Program-made: the position numbers and the translations under genes
Part shown: positions 11,364 to 23,591 of the stretch, piece by piece
How positions within the stretch are numbered: position 1 is the stretch's first letter
Layout: each line of letters starts with the position of its first letter
Notes under the pieces: model-generated
The model's database searches: none
The model's input: only the letters and a program-made list of their open reading frames with translations
Told to the model about the DNA's origin: nothing
Source: Fremontodendron californicum
Lineage: Eukaryota; Streptophyta; Magnoliopsida; Malvales; Malvaceae
DNA: 64,000 nt
Direction of reading: 5' to 3'
Assembly (NCBI GenBank): GCA_030761205.1
Contig: JAULJL010000032.1
Span: forward strand, 8,437,134-8,501,133

Positions 11364-11868
11364 GAAGGGCTTCAATCAGCTACAAAAGGAATTCGAGAAA
11401 ATCGACAGTAAGCTTGGGGCCACTATTGAGCTACTTCGTACTGAGTTTCGTTTGGAGCTCAAGGCAGGGATGGAGAATGTGGGGATTGAGATGCGATCCT
11501 TGTTCGAATCTATGATGAACAAGATGGCTAATTCTTCGAAGGGAGATGATTCTGGTTCTTCGAGGATAGCTGATTCTATGGGTGACAAGCTCAAATCGGC
11601 AGTCCGTGTCACGACGGAGGAACCACTGCTCTCTGTTCAACCCCCTAGATTCCAGACTAAGTACTCGAGAATTGAATGTCCACGGTTTGAAGGGAGTGAT
11701 TTCCGTGGTTGGTTGCTCAAGATTGAGCAATTTTTTGAGGCAGATCAGATGAAAAGTGAGGACAAGGTTAGAACGATCATGATGCATCTCGATGGTCGAG
11801 CATTAAAGTGGCATCAACGTTTCATGAGGACTCAGGGGACTATCATAGAGGTGAGTTGGTCTGTTTAT
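11364..11868 (+). pseudogene. Element A gag, N-terminal part
   Basis: Open from just after a TAG near 11361. It encodes a coiled-coil-like start (LQKEFEKIDSKLGATIELL) and then the retrotransposon gag core with PRFEGSDFRGWLLKIEQFFEA, the motif MMHLDGRALKWHQRF and a final VSWSVY. In a complete Reina-like gag about 150-200 further residues and a zinc knuckle would follow. Here I1 begins at 11869, and when host sequence resumes at about 17846 the middle of gag is missing. The start codon region is degenerate. Gag would form the virus-like particle. Confidence 0.85.
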
Positions 11869-14800
11869 TGTAAGACCCTCGTAAGTACGAGATAATTATA
11901 ACATGCGGATGGCTCGAGGTTAAACTTTGTAATGCCTATAGAAAGGATGGGCTACCATGTGGTACACATGTTGTATGATAAATTGTAGAGTTGTGGGTTT
12001 AATCGAGTGATTAAGTGATTTAACCCCAAATTGACTAAAAGTCGGGATAGGGGAAAGTTCGTAAAATGTGATAATTTAACTTCACATAGTGTTGATATAT
12101 GATATAACATTATTTGGGAGTGTTAGAACAAGAATCGGTAGAAAAATCGGTAAAATGTGAACCAGGGGTATTTCGGTTATTTTACCCAAAAAATTATTTT
12201 TAGTCTGTAAATGGTACCAATGGACTAAGTGATCATATAGGATCATAATATGATGTTTAGATCAAAAATTGACATTAAAATCAAATACGGTAGCTAACAT
12301 TGTCTAATTCGTTATTTAGTAACGCTGGCTTAAATTACTGTAAAAACATGGTTCGGGATTTTCTCGAAACTAATCCGAACACATGGACATATGTTATAAC
12401 ATATGAGGATTATGTATATGACAAGAAAAATAAAAAATAGAGTTGAAACTGAATACGTTCTTAAGTAACCTAAAGGAATAAAAATCGAGAACTGACCGCG
12501 GGAAGATCCGAAAAAGGTTTTAAATAGATCAATGGATTAATATAGACATAAAATGATGTTAGCAAGCTACTGGTGAAATCAGAACAAAAATCGGAGCTAA
12601 AACCGAAAAAGTCAAAATGTTGACCCGTTGGCACTCCGAGGCACGAACTTGGGTTTCAGGATATCGAAAAATTACCCGAACATGCAGATCAGTATATTAA
12701 CATATTTGGAACATATCCGTGTCAAGAAAAGTGAAAAACGGGCTTCCGAATGTTAAAATTACATGTTGACTCGCTAAGGTACTAAAAGAAAAAATAGGAG
12801 CAAAATGGTCATTTGACCATGGCTCACTTATTAAGTCTGAAAATCAGACTTCTTCCTCCCCCATTTTTCACGTGAAAACCAAAAAAGAGAGAAAGAAAGA
12901 GGGGAATCCATGGAAGCTTGCTTCCAAGCTTTCTCTCTCTTCCGTTTACTAGGCAAATCACCAACATTTTCAAAGATTTCACAAACCCAAAGGTAACTTC
13001 GTGTTCTAAGCTCGATTTTGATGTTATATTTTGAAGATTTTGCCTTTAACTAGGAGAAACCATGTGGGATAAAAATTGGTGGTGGTGAACCACCATGTTG
13101 CCACCATTTTTTTCTGCCACGGGAGGTGTTCCTCCGCCTCATTAAACCATAAATTAGTATCGGATAGCTTTGAATCAAAATTTAGAAGCTAAATTGGCCG
13201 AAACCCTAGCTTGCCCATGAGGTGGTGTCGCCATCTTCCTTGGTTGTTCGAGGCCACCGTTAGCTTTGCTGTTATCGTGTGAGCAACTTTCTAGTTGATT
13301 GTTGCTCCGAATTTTAGTTCGAGCTAAGTGTAAAAATTTATTTGTAAAAAATTCTTAAGCTGAAAAATTTCGGATAGCAGCTAACTATTATAAATGATGG
13401 GAATTTGAGTGAACCATAGTTGTAAAATATTTACAGAATATCCTGACGATGTCGTAGGTACCTATATAGTGGAGTTCACATGGGATCGCGACAAAGTCAC
13501 GAAAGTGCCGCTTTAATACTCAAAACAACACACTGAGTATTTAGGTTAATCTAGGAGGTAGTTGTTGTTTTATATGCATTGTTGATTAATATGGATATTG
13601 AAACATGAAAGATTGTTCGGATTACGAAAATGGTAAGTTTCAAACCTTACGCGGATCAAAGGCGTAAGTGTGGTGTTATTATGGTTACATGAGGTAAGTG
13701 TTGTGGAGTTGAATAATAATGAATGTGAGTTATTTGAAATGCTCAGATATGCTTAATTGAGATATTGGGCAAGGTACGTATTATGGTTATACTTGTTGGA
13801 TTAAAGAAACAATAGTTTGGAATTGTGTCTGAGGCATTATGGTTACTAATTTGTGAAATTGGTTGATGAATGATATTGTATAGGATGGTTGAGTATTTAA
13901 GGATAGTTAGACATTGTAGATTACATGTTATGCACACAAGTTGTTTGATGTCTAAGTGAAATTGTAATGCTTGTAAACATAAGTAGAAATATGCTAGTTT
14001 AGAAGCTCTTACCTAGCATATTATATAAATCATTTAATAAGATAAACAAATTTAATACATAATGCTATTGTTGTACGGACAGGGTGATGTCCGGAATGCT
14101 ATTGTTGTACGGACAGGGTGATGTCCGAGATGCTATTGTTGTACGGACAGGGTGGTGTCCGGGATTCTATTGTTGTACGGACATGGTGATGTCCGGGATG
14201 CTATTGTTGTACGGACAAGATGATGTCTGGGATGCTATTATTGTACGGACAAGGTGATGTCTGGGATGCTATTATTTTACGGACAGGATGATATCCGGAA
14301 TGCTTTTGTGGTACGGACAGGATGAGTCCGGGATGGTACGGACAGGATGAGTCCAAAATGATACGGACAGGATGAGTCCGGGATGATATGGACAAGATAG
14401 TCCAGGATGACAAATATTACGGACTGGTATAAGTCCGGGACGTTTTGATGTTATAGTCATGAAAAAATTCCTAAATGATAATTATAGAGGTATACACGTA
14501 AAATCGAGTGTTAGATATTTTTAGCTATCAATTCTAGCTGGCCAATGGCCGATTTATATTCAGCGCTTAGAATAGAAGATTTTATATGGGACAAATAATT
14601 TTTATATGTCCTACTTTTTGGTTAATTAAACATACTTGATATGTCTTGTTTATACTTTAATGGTTAAGAAAGGAAGCATGAATCTTCCAAGTACTCTTCC
14701 TAGTTACCTTATGCTCACTGAGTCTTTCGGCTCACTCCGTTTATTTTCATTCTTTTTCAAATCCTGATAGACCCAGCTCTTCCCAGATTTCGGATGCTGC

Positions 14801-15292
14801 TCGTATACTTGTGGTAAGCGGATTGACCTAGGACGTGGTAAGCAGTGGTGATGGTGGGATACTTTTTGCAGTCACTAGGGTATCATGGGTCCTATGCATT
14901 TTGTGTATGATGTATATGTACTTTATATTTTGTAAACTGATGTATCTAAGTGATGTACGATGTATAACGGCCATGGAGGCCTAGTATGATCTAGTGATGC
15001 TTATGCCGTTATGATATAATATAAATTTATATGTTTGTATATAAGATGTCATAAAGGTTGAGTCTGCTGTGGGGCATCTTCGTTACTCCCTATCAGAGGT
15101 GTCCAAATCGAGATGTCATGTGTTGATGATTATTACATTGCAAATGTTGATGATTGAGTGGCATACCCCCCATGTAGGGCGAGATTATGATGAAATTTTG
15201 TTTGATTTGGTTTTGTGGGTATATTTAGGCTTCGGAGGCAGGGGCATACCTTGTCTCTGGCCGGTCACATGCCTTGAATTTGGGGTGTGACA
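11869..15292 (+). repeat. I1 5' LTR (3.4 kb)
   Basis: Runs from TGTAAGACCC to GGGGTGTGACA and is followed after AAGG by a tRNA-Met primer-binding site. A 3-4 kb LTR ending GTGTGACA fits the Tekay/Del lineage. Inside are a purine-rich AGAGAAAGAAAGAG segment near 12890 and the tandem repeat at 14062-14440. There is no second copy for comparison. Confidence 0.75.
14062..14440 (+). repeat. Tandem repeat with internal dyad inside I1 LTR
   Basis: Eight or so 34 bp units (ATGCTATTGTTGTACGGACA followed by GGGTGATGTCCGG), then about four shorter units near 25 bp. Each unit contains CGGAC...GTCCG, a 5-base inverted pair around an 8-10 base loop, so each can fold as a small hairpin. Units diverge gradually towards the 3' end, and the shorter units keep only the hairpin part. 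Confidence 0.9.
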
Positions 15293-15296
15293 AAGG

Positions 15297-15308
15297 TGGT
15301 ATCAGAGC
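15297..15308 (+). other. I1 primer-binding site
   Basis: TGGTATCAGAGC, tRNA-Met type, four bases after the LTR end. Confidence 0.85.
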
Positions 15309-15418
15309 ATGGTCTAGAGGTCAGTGACTACAAAAGGGGTAGGGTAGTAGTACATTGCTTACAGGTAATCCTGGGGTATGGTAAGTAGTGTACTGCCCCT
15401 ACAGATGTCCATCGTCAC

Positions 15419-16572
15419 ATGCGGTCACGTCGGGTAATCTATAAGCCAGCTAGTACATATAGAATTGTGTCAAGAATATTGTGGAATTACGGACAATATA
15501 TTTATTTTCTAAATAGAATGTTGTCACGATCACGATCTCATAGATATAGAGACGTATCGGGGGACCAAGAGCTTGAGGTCCTGGATAATATTTTTATTGG
15601 GCCTGAGGTTAGAGGCCAGAGTGAGGGTAGTAGCAGGTCTGCTACTAGGGAAATAGATATGATTGCTGGAGTAGTATTAGATGACAACACATATGATAGT
15701 TGTTGGATATGGTAAACATAACATATTAATATATTCAGGCCCTGGTAGGGCTGGTGGTAGAACAATGACAACCATGACTGTTTGACCAAATTCCTTTAGC
15801 CAGGTGTTGTTAGTAATGAGTGGTTGTTGGGACAACATACACCCTATCAGCATATAACCTTACCTACTTTGGAGGAACGTTACCACCTAATTTTGTAGGG
15901 GTGGAATCTAATTTTGATCCTAGAAGGTTTTTAGAAGAGTGCGGCCAATGGTGTGTAGGCTTAGGGTGCTCATCGACTAGAGCCATACAATTAGTGAGAT
16001 TTCAGTTGTATGGTAGGGCACATGCATGGTATATCTCTTTAGTAGCTAGAAGGCGGATTGATGACCCTCCCCTCGAGTGGTCAGAATTTAGGGTTGAGTT
16101 TCTTTGAGAATTTTTACCAGAAAGTGAAAGGGATTTAGGAATTCATGAACACGAGAGATTAAGATGATTCGAGGATAGGTCACGAGAGAGAGTGAGATAT
16201 GGAAGACAAACATCTAGGGAAACAAGGCCATATGGACTAAGGGTTAGAACAACCCTAGAATCATGGGTGTGGAGGGATAGAGAAGCCAATAGTCGGAGGA
16301 GGAGATCGACTGGTGTATGTTATAGATATGGTAGGCCAGGGCATTTCAGGAGAGATTGCCCATTAGGTCCAGGTTCATCCCCATCAGTGCGAGTTCCACA
16401 TCCAGCTATAGCATATCCAGGGCAACCAGCAGGGTTAGTAGCACTACAGATAGGTCAGGGTTCCCAGGGTAGGGAACAACAGTCTGTGGGCAGAGAACAT
16501 ACTATGGGCAATAGAGGACAAGCCCGTGATTTTGCATCTACTGCTATGGTGACAGGTATAACCTTAGTCTAG
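15419..16572 (+). pseudogene. I1 gag (broken)
   Basis: Frame-broken gag of Tekay/Del type. An N-terminal piece (MRSRRVIYKP, then SHRYRDVSGDQELE near 15540) is followed by the gag core at 15850-16107 (FVGVESNFDPRRFLEECGQW and LYGRAHAWYISLVARRR) and a zinc knuckle near 16315 reading CYRYGRPGHFRRDC. There the second cysteine is replaced by tyrosine, so the CX2CX4HX4C pattern is lost. Stops at 15713 and 16105 and a frameshift between the first two pieces make it inactive. No protease or RT follows, so I1 was either gag-only or lost pol by deletion. Confidence 0.8.
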
Positions 16573-17840
16573 TTTTGGCAAACTGATTTCATTTGATTTG
16601 AGAACTATATATTGAGTTGTATTTCAAGGAACTTTGAAGTATTTCAACCTAGTTCCGAGATTTGTTATTGATGTTGAGGATGTTGTGAAATGGTGGTGGT
16701 TGGATATTAAACTAATCTTGTAGGCTTGGTAATGTTTGAGTGCTAAGAGATATATTTTAAGTTGGATTATAAATCACACACAAGGTGCTTGTGAAAATGC
16801 CTAGGAGGAAGGCGATTATTATGCCTACAAGGTGTTTGATTTAATGCTTGAATGAAAATATATAGCCTTGGAAGATCCTAAGTAACCAAGATAAGGCATG
16901 GATGCCAATGCCGTAAGATTGATGTATACTTATTGTGGCTAGCCCAGTAGCGTACCTAGGCAGATAAAATTGATGGTATAGTCATGATAGCCTAGTATAG
17001 TTTCTAAGCGGGTTATATTGATTATATGGTTGTTGTTGCCTAGTGGTAATCTAGACGGATAATTATACAGATGTGGACGTTTATGTTTCCCCTGTGCACC
17101 AGGGAGTTTTGAGATTTCATTCTCGCACTAGTTCCTGAGTTTAAGATGATGGGCCTTAACAGGCGGAGATAATCATATATCTTAGATGACTTGAGGGGCT
17201 ATGCCTGACAGATCATCACCACACGAACTTTGTCCGGGTTATGTGCTAGCACGTGGAACTAGATACGAGGGATTTGATCATGAATTATTACATTAATCTC
17301 GTGACTATGTGAAATGTGGAGTTTTCTGGTTATTGTACTTGATTGAGACATATTGCCCTAGTACTGGTTATTTAATATTTGGATTGTACTTGAGTATAAT
17401 TTGATGATAGTGTTGGTCTGAAGTTACATCTATTGATATGGTATAAATGAATGGTTTATTGAACGAATGTAGTGAACATACGAGACACAATGTTATTTAT
17501 TAATCATGTAATAGTTGAAAGAATGAGTCAGAGCTGTGCAGCGGAAGTGTAGTGTGATCAGAGGAAAAATTGATTGAAATAGAATTGATGTTGGAAATAT
17601 TAAAAGACTATGAGTGTATTATTTTTCTATCATTGGATAAAGTCAATATTGTGGTAATGTTTTAAATTAAAACTGATAGTTAATAGAAAGGAAACCCCCC
17701 ATTTATATAATCGATTAGTAGTCCTCGAGATAGAAGGTGTTCGAGGTAAAATCCTCGAAATGGCACCCAATTTTTCTTATGTGTTGTACCTCGATACAAT
17801 TATGATTTATCATGAGTTCAAATAGTTCTAAAACTGATAA
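16573..17840 (+). other. I1 internal sequence, nothing recognised
   Basis: About 1.3 kb with many stops in all frames and no protease, RT or integrase motif. It does not match the I1 LTR either. It could be untranslated internal sequence of I1 or a further old fragment. Confidence 0.45.
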
Positions 17841-17845
17841 TTAAG

Positions 17846-18763
17846 TATGTTTTGGGTCACAAATGTATGAGATCTCAACTTTACCAAATATTGGTAGATG
17901 AGGGCAGTGATATGGTGATTGAGCAGGAAGAATTTGTTGATTGCCTCGAGACAATAGAGGATCCCAATGTGGATGAAACTGAGACAGTGTCTAAACCTGT
18001 TTTATCTTTTCATGCTTTGTTGGGAACAGTAGGATCCCAAACCATGAGAGTTAAGGGCAGGATCAATAATCAATCAGTTATTATACTAACTGATTCTGGG
18101 AGCACCCATAACTTCCTTGATATATTTGTGATTCGAAGGCTGGGCACCAAACCTGTTTCTGTCCTTGGAGTTAGTGCCTCAGTTGCCAATAGTGAGAGTA
18201 TGCAGGTTCAAGGCATTTGTAAACATGTCGAATGAGAGATGCAGGGGATCTCGCAAGTCACTAATTTCTTTATCTTGCCTCTTACTGGTTGTGATGTGGT
18301 AATGGGAGTTGAATGGCTATTACAATTGGGTCTAATAGTTTGGGACTTCTAACAGCTTACTATGCAGTTTTACGTGGCCAACCAAAGGGTTACTCTTCAA
18401 GGTTTGACTGCTGGTACAGCATAGTTCGCTACTGATAAACAACTCTCCAAGCTGATTGCTCTCTCTCAGGGTACCTTTACTCTGCTTTTAACCAGTGTAC
18501 GATATGATCAGTTGCACTTACACTCTGACAAGGATATCATTGCTACTTTACCATCAGAATTGAAGGCCATACTCTACAATTTCTCTATGCTGTTTGATGT
18601 TCTTGTGGGACTGCCTCCGCAAAGGAGTCATGATCATCACATACCTTTAATGGATGAGACTCAAGCCATTAAGGTTCGACCCTATCGATATATTTCTATT
18701 CAGAAGGATGAAATAGAACGACTTGTCACTGAAATGAAAGCCACTGGTTTCATTCGGGATAAC
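17846..18763 (+). pseudogene. Element A zinc-knuckle end, protease and start of RT
   Basis: Resumes with a partial zinc knuckle (GHKCMRSQLYQILVDE) followed by the aspartic protease, with the active-site motif LTDSGSTHNFLD near 18090 and the second-half motif CDVVMGVEWL near 18290. It then runs into the N-terminal RT region (HHIPLMDETQAIKVRPYRY near 18640; MKATGFIRDN at the end). In-frame stops occur after KHVE (18233), near 18350 and near 18421. The text breaks at 18763 exactly where I2 inserted, and it continues in frame at 37996 as TGSFASPVVLLKKKD. Confidence 0.9.
18759..18763 (+). repeat. I2 target-site duplication, left
   Basis: ATAAC, repeated at 37991-37995. Confidence 0.9.
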
Positions 18764-18967
18764 TGATGCACCCAAAAGAGTGTATCTTATTTAACCTTGC
18801 ACTAAAAAGATAAATTGTAAGTATAGTAGTTAGCAAGGGTCGAGTCCTCAGGGATTGGGTTTTAGTTTATAAGTTAATAGTTTAAAACTTAAATTCAAGA
18901 ACAATAAAAGAAAAGGGGTTTTTGAAGCCAGATTTAAACTAAAGTAAATAATAAGAAGAAGATGCAA

Positions 18968-19120
18968 GGCGGTATAACCAACCAATAAAAATATATATAC
19001 TAAATTAGGCGGTATAACCAGCCAATAAAAATATATATACTAAATTAGGCGGTATAACCAGCCAATAAAAGTAAAACAAAGTTAATATACAAATTAGGCG
19101 GTATAACCAGCCAATAAAAA
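18968..19120. repeat. 40 bp tandem repeat in I2 LTR
   Basis: Units beginning GGCGGTATAACC at 18968, 19008, 19048 and 19097 (spacing 40, 40, 49). The same array is in the other I2 LTR at about 36106-36260, and a single unit occurs in the I3 leader near 33909. Confidence 0.9.
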
Positions 19121-20140
19121 TAAATATACTTTTAAAAATAAGCAAACTAGAAAAGTAAGAAAACAAGTAAGTAAGAAGAATCAAATATGAAAAATATGGT
19201 TAAGGTTTCATTCTCCACCACTAGACATCATTAAGAATCAATTTCAGATCTATCAATATCAACCAACTATCAAAGTTAACAACCGTAGATAACAACAAGC
19301 TCTGTTATCCCAATCTTTCCTTAGTTTGTCGTTAAATAGAACAAGCTCTCTATTTAATCTCTAACCATCAAACAACCTAGAATAAGCTCTCTAGATTCAA
19401 TTTAATGGCAGCTTTATGATGAGAAAGATAGGTTGATCTAAGCAACAAACACATAAGCTCGGATTGTTCAACTTAGGTTATGTTCCACTTTGCAATTATT
19501 GAAAACTTGACCATAATCATTAATCACAAATTGCCACTTATGAATAGGAAATCAAGACAATTACACGGATCAAGACTCCTAAACTAGCAATAGATAATTA
19601 TCAAGATCTATCTAGTTGTACACCTAAATAAATCAAGACAACATCATGAACAATTCTTGTAGAAGAACATAAGCAACTTTGATAGAAAATTAATGATAGA
19701 TAGAATCTGAAAATCAATCACAAAACATGTCTAGGGCTTTGAAATCACCCTTAACCAAATAGAAGTTTAGCCTAGCATAGGCATTATAAACATAAACATA
19801 AAATTAAAGAAAATCTAAGAAGAAAATAAAAGAAAGAAAGAAGAAGAGGAAGAATATTAATTATCCAACCTCTTGCTCTCTCTAAAGAAAAAGAAAACTA
19901 GAGAAAAGAAAGAAAACTAGAGAAAAGAAAGAAGAAGAAAACTTAGAGAATTTTATTAAAATGGCTAATATCCTACCTATGTACAATATGATCCTCTACA
20001 ATCATCCAAGGCCCTCTATTTATACACATTTTGGAAGGCTAAATGACAAGAGACAAGCTTTACAAATTTCAAAGGTAGGTATAATAGGTGGGTGAATTTT
20101 TCTAACAATTTTCGTCATATTGTATGACAATTTTGATCAG

Positions 20141-20700
20141 CCAACTTGATGGTCGATTTCGTCAATGTTGGAGGCCTGATCTGATCACCTGGTCTTCTAG
20201 AAAAAGGTTCCCCTATCAGTTACGGATCCATAGCCGTTGGAATCAGCTCATTTGCTGATGTGGATAAGCAGATATGGGCAAAATACGAAAACATGTCAGC
20301 ACAGACGTCATTGCACATCAGCCAACTTGATGGTCGATTTCGTCAATATTAGAGGCCTGATCTGATCATATGGTCTTCTAGACAAAGGTTCCCCTATCAG
20401 TTACGGATCCATAGCCATTGGAATCAGCTCATTTTCTGATTTGGATAAGCAGATATGGGCAAAATACGAAAACAGGTCAGCACAGACGTCATTGCACATC
20501 AGCCAACTTGATGGTCGATTTCGTCAATATTAGAGGCCTGATCTGATCATATGGTCTTCTAGAAAAAGGTTACCGTATCAGTTACGGATCCATAGCCATT
20601 GGAATCAGCTCATTTGCGGATGTGGATAAGCAGATATGGGCAAAATACGAAAACAGGTCAGCACAGACGTCATTGCACATCAGCCAACTTGATGGTCGAT
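20141..20700. repeat. 181 bp tandem repeat, three units (I2 3' LTR)
   Basis: Units start CCAACTTGATGGTCGATTTC at 20141, 20322, 20503 and 20684 (the last partial), a period of 181. The opposite LTR has two full units (37279, 37460) plus a partial one at 37641. Confidence 0.95.
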
Positions 20701-21033
20701 TTCACTAGGGAAAACGACTCCGTTTCAAGAAGTGTAAAACATGAAAAAGATAGATATGCCTCTTAGCTTTGCACGGCTACAAATTTCGGCCTTATTGCTT
20801 CAGTGAAACTCCAGATATAGCTGATATGGTAAAAGCTGTCGGAACTGGAACTGAACTGGATTTGCCCTTAATTCTAGTAATCTGAAATCACTCAAAGAAA
20901 CTTGTGAAAAACACCAAATTACATAAAAATATAAAAGATCATAAACACAATTAGACTAAACAATAATAACTCGTATTTGACACAAAACAATAATAAAACA
21001 TAACTAAAAACTATATAATTATACGAGTTATCA

Positions 21034-21048
21034 CACCCCCACACTTAG
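21034..21048 (-). other. I2 polypurine tract
   Basis: On the minus strand CTAAGTGTGGGGGTG lies immediately before the 3' LTR (TGATAACTCG), the expected place for the plus-strand primer of reverse transcription. Confidence 0.85.
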
Positions 21049-22918
21049 CTTTTTGCTAGTCCTCGAGCAAAATCAAATAAAAATAAAATAAGAAAATCTA
21101 ATCTAATCCACTTTCGTAGGAAATCACGGTGGCACTTAGCATGTGACACAAGCCTTTAAACCCCTAGGTGTCCCTAGTGGACGAGTTTAGTCTCGTGAGG
21201 GTTTACTAGAACGATACCCACAAACATTGAAAAACTAAAATATAAATAAACTACATATACTAAAAATATTTATTCCTAATCCTTTCAATACAAATTAGAG
21301 ACAATCTTTGAACAAGTCTTATAAACTAATCAATAGCTTAAAGAATTTCACAAAAAATCATGGTTGAATGTAAATTGTTTGAGTTAAGCCAATATTAACA
21401 TAACATATCTCAATCAAAATAGTGCATGTTCAAATTTAATCTCAACTTCTCACATGGGATACCATCATGATTTTCACTCTTTAAAGTAGTGGTAAAGTGT
21501 TTACACTCAATCAATCTCATGAAAACACTTCTACCATATGCTTGCTTGTCCACCTATTCTCTACTATTTAGATCATACAACTTCATAAATCAAGAGGTCT
21601 TTATTCAAGGTTGTAATGGGGCCAAAGGGTTATAATGTGGTTAAAGAACAAAAGGATAAAGATATCACAAAGGTTCCAAAGAGTTCATAGAGTTTAGAGA
21701 CATAATAGGATCATACAAATAAAACTTCTCAAAACTCTTATAAAGCACATAATCACCTAGGCCGAATATTCATGTTGGGCCTTTTCTTCATTCTAAACAA
21801 CTTTGTAACATCTTTTTCTTTTTCCACAAATTCAAGAGATGATTCATATTTTTTTTTTACATAGGAATGTATTTGCCAGTATTCCATTTCTTTTTCTCTT
21901 GACTTTTCTTTTCTTTTCCCCCCACACTTATTTCTTGTTTCTAACCCAATTTTTTAACTAAAAATATCCCTTGTTTTTTTTTTTTTGCAATATGTCTCAA
22001 AATATATAATCCATCTTTAGAACAAGGGTAAGGATATAAGTATATTTAGGTTAGGGACAAGTTATGGTTACCAAAGAGATAGCTTATTCAATGTAGGCTC
22101 AAATTGGTTCACTAAGGGTGTGTTCTCTTGGAACATTAATAATGGATGGCTGTTTGGCTCTGGTTATAATCCTAATGCCTCTATCATATTCATGTTGTCA
22201 CATGTATCAATATAGTCTCAAACGGTTTAAAGCAAGTTCTAGAGAATCATGTAATCATAAGAGCACTCAAGAAAGAAATTAGATTGATTTGTATAATGCA
22301 TCAATCATTATAGGCTCAAAAACTCACAAGGATGATTATACAAGTCAGATTAAGTCTAAACATGCTTCTTTCTCAATCAACATATCATATTAACATTGGC
22401 TCATAAAAAGGTTGACATCAAGCTCAATTCTCATGAAAATCTTCTCACTAATAAATCTGTTTTAGACTTATGCAATTCATATCTCATCATTGTATTAAAA
22501 AGGAACTAAAACACACAAAAAAAAATAATAATAATAAAGACTCATAAAAAAAAAATAGTAGACAAAAATAAAAGAAATCCTAAATCATTCCCCCCACACT
22601 TAATTCTTACATTGTCCTCAATGTAAGTCTATTAACCCAAATGAAAGAATCATGTGTAAGAGAAAAGCACTAATAACATAAGAATAGGAATAACTAGACT
22701 CAAAACAAAACAAAACAAACTCATGCAACCTAAATAATTCTAAAATACTAAACAAAAATTAACAAGTAAACATAAAAAATGAAAATAAAAACAATAAAAA
22801 TAATAAAAGAAAAAGGAAAAGAAAGAGAAAGAGAAAGCAAATCTGAATATGGAAGGTTGGCAATTTCTTCTTTAATTGGGTTGCCTTCCTAATTAACACT
22901 TGAGTTAGTGTTTTGAAC
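21049..22918 (-). other. I2 3' untranslated internal region, shared with I3
   Basis: About 1.9 kb without a credible ORF. Its first 1.5 kb is closely similar to 25105-26560 of I3 (for example the shared segments at 21440-21760 and 25500-25820). It contains T-rich tracts near 21850 and 21970 and a short AAGAAAAAGG-type purine stretch near 22810. Confidence 0.85.
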
Positions 22919-23586
22919 CTAACCAACACCCCTTCTTGGCTTTTTAGGCTTGTCAGGCTCATACATGAAATTTTCCAAATTTATGCGTTTGAGAGGAAGC
23001 TTTCTTTGCACAACAGTGGATGCATTCTCCATTACAAGTATTATTCCATCATCCTTTGTGGTGCATATCTCATCGAGGAATGGAGCATATTTTGATACTT
23101 GTTGAATGGCATCCACAAACAAGTTGTTTAAGGTTTCTGGCATGTGTTGTTCATGTTCTTCCTCCTTGAACTTTGCAAATCTACTAGGAAAAGGTGGAGA
23201 AGAAACATTAGTAAAAAGTGGAACCTTAAACGTTACCTCAGGTGCCGAAATACTCTTATTTGGATTTGTGGCTTCATTATCCTCAAGAATAGAATCCATC
23301 TCTAATTTTGTCTCATCCTCATCTTGTTCCTCATTCCTCAAGGTCACAATAGTAGCATTCTCCTTTGGGTTAATCATCGTTTGGGCAGGGAGTTCTTTAG
23401 ATCTTTGTGCTACCCATCCCACCATACTACTAGTCAATTGGATCATTTGCTTTTCCAAACTCTGGATGCTTGCCCTTGTTTCCTGTTGAAATTGCAAAGT
23501 ATCAGTAACAAGAGAATAGACAAGATCTTCTAAAGAAGTACCTGAGTTTTGAGTCATATGTGGTGGTTGAAAAAGATCTGGTTCTT

Positions 23587-23591
23587 GAGAC
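23587..23591 (+). repeat. I3 target-site duplication, left
   Basis: GAGAC, repeated at 35492-35496. Confidence 0.92.

Larger units (their letters stand above)
11869..17840 (+). mobile_element. I1: Tekay/Del-like Ty3/gypsy element, 3'-deleted
   Basis: Begins TGTAAGACCC inside element A's gag. Contains one complete 5' LTR (11869-15292), a primer-binding site, a broken gag with a zinc knuckle, and about 1.3 kb of unrecognised sequence. No pol and no 3' LTR are present. Host sequence resumes at about 17846 but lacks part of its own gag, so a deletion probably removed the 3' end of I1 together with adjacent host DNA. The right boundary is approximate. Confidence 0.75.
18764..21033 (-). repeat. 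I2 3' LTR (2,270 bp)
   Basis: On the plus strand it runs from TGATGCACCC to ACGAGTTATCA. It is a counterpart of 35902-37990 with a few substitutions (for example C19639 versus T36777) and exactly one extra 181 bp unit. It also contains four copies of a GGCGGTATAACCAGCCAATA unit at 18968-19120. Confidence 0.95.

Noticed and set aside
14062..14440. CRISPR-like array or hammerhead ribozyme
   Set aside because: The 34 bp units are contiguous tandem copies without unique spacers, in a plant LTR. GATGAGTCC resembles part of a hammerhead core, but the required GAAA strand is missing.
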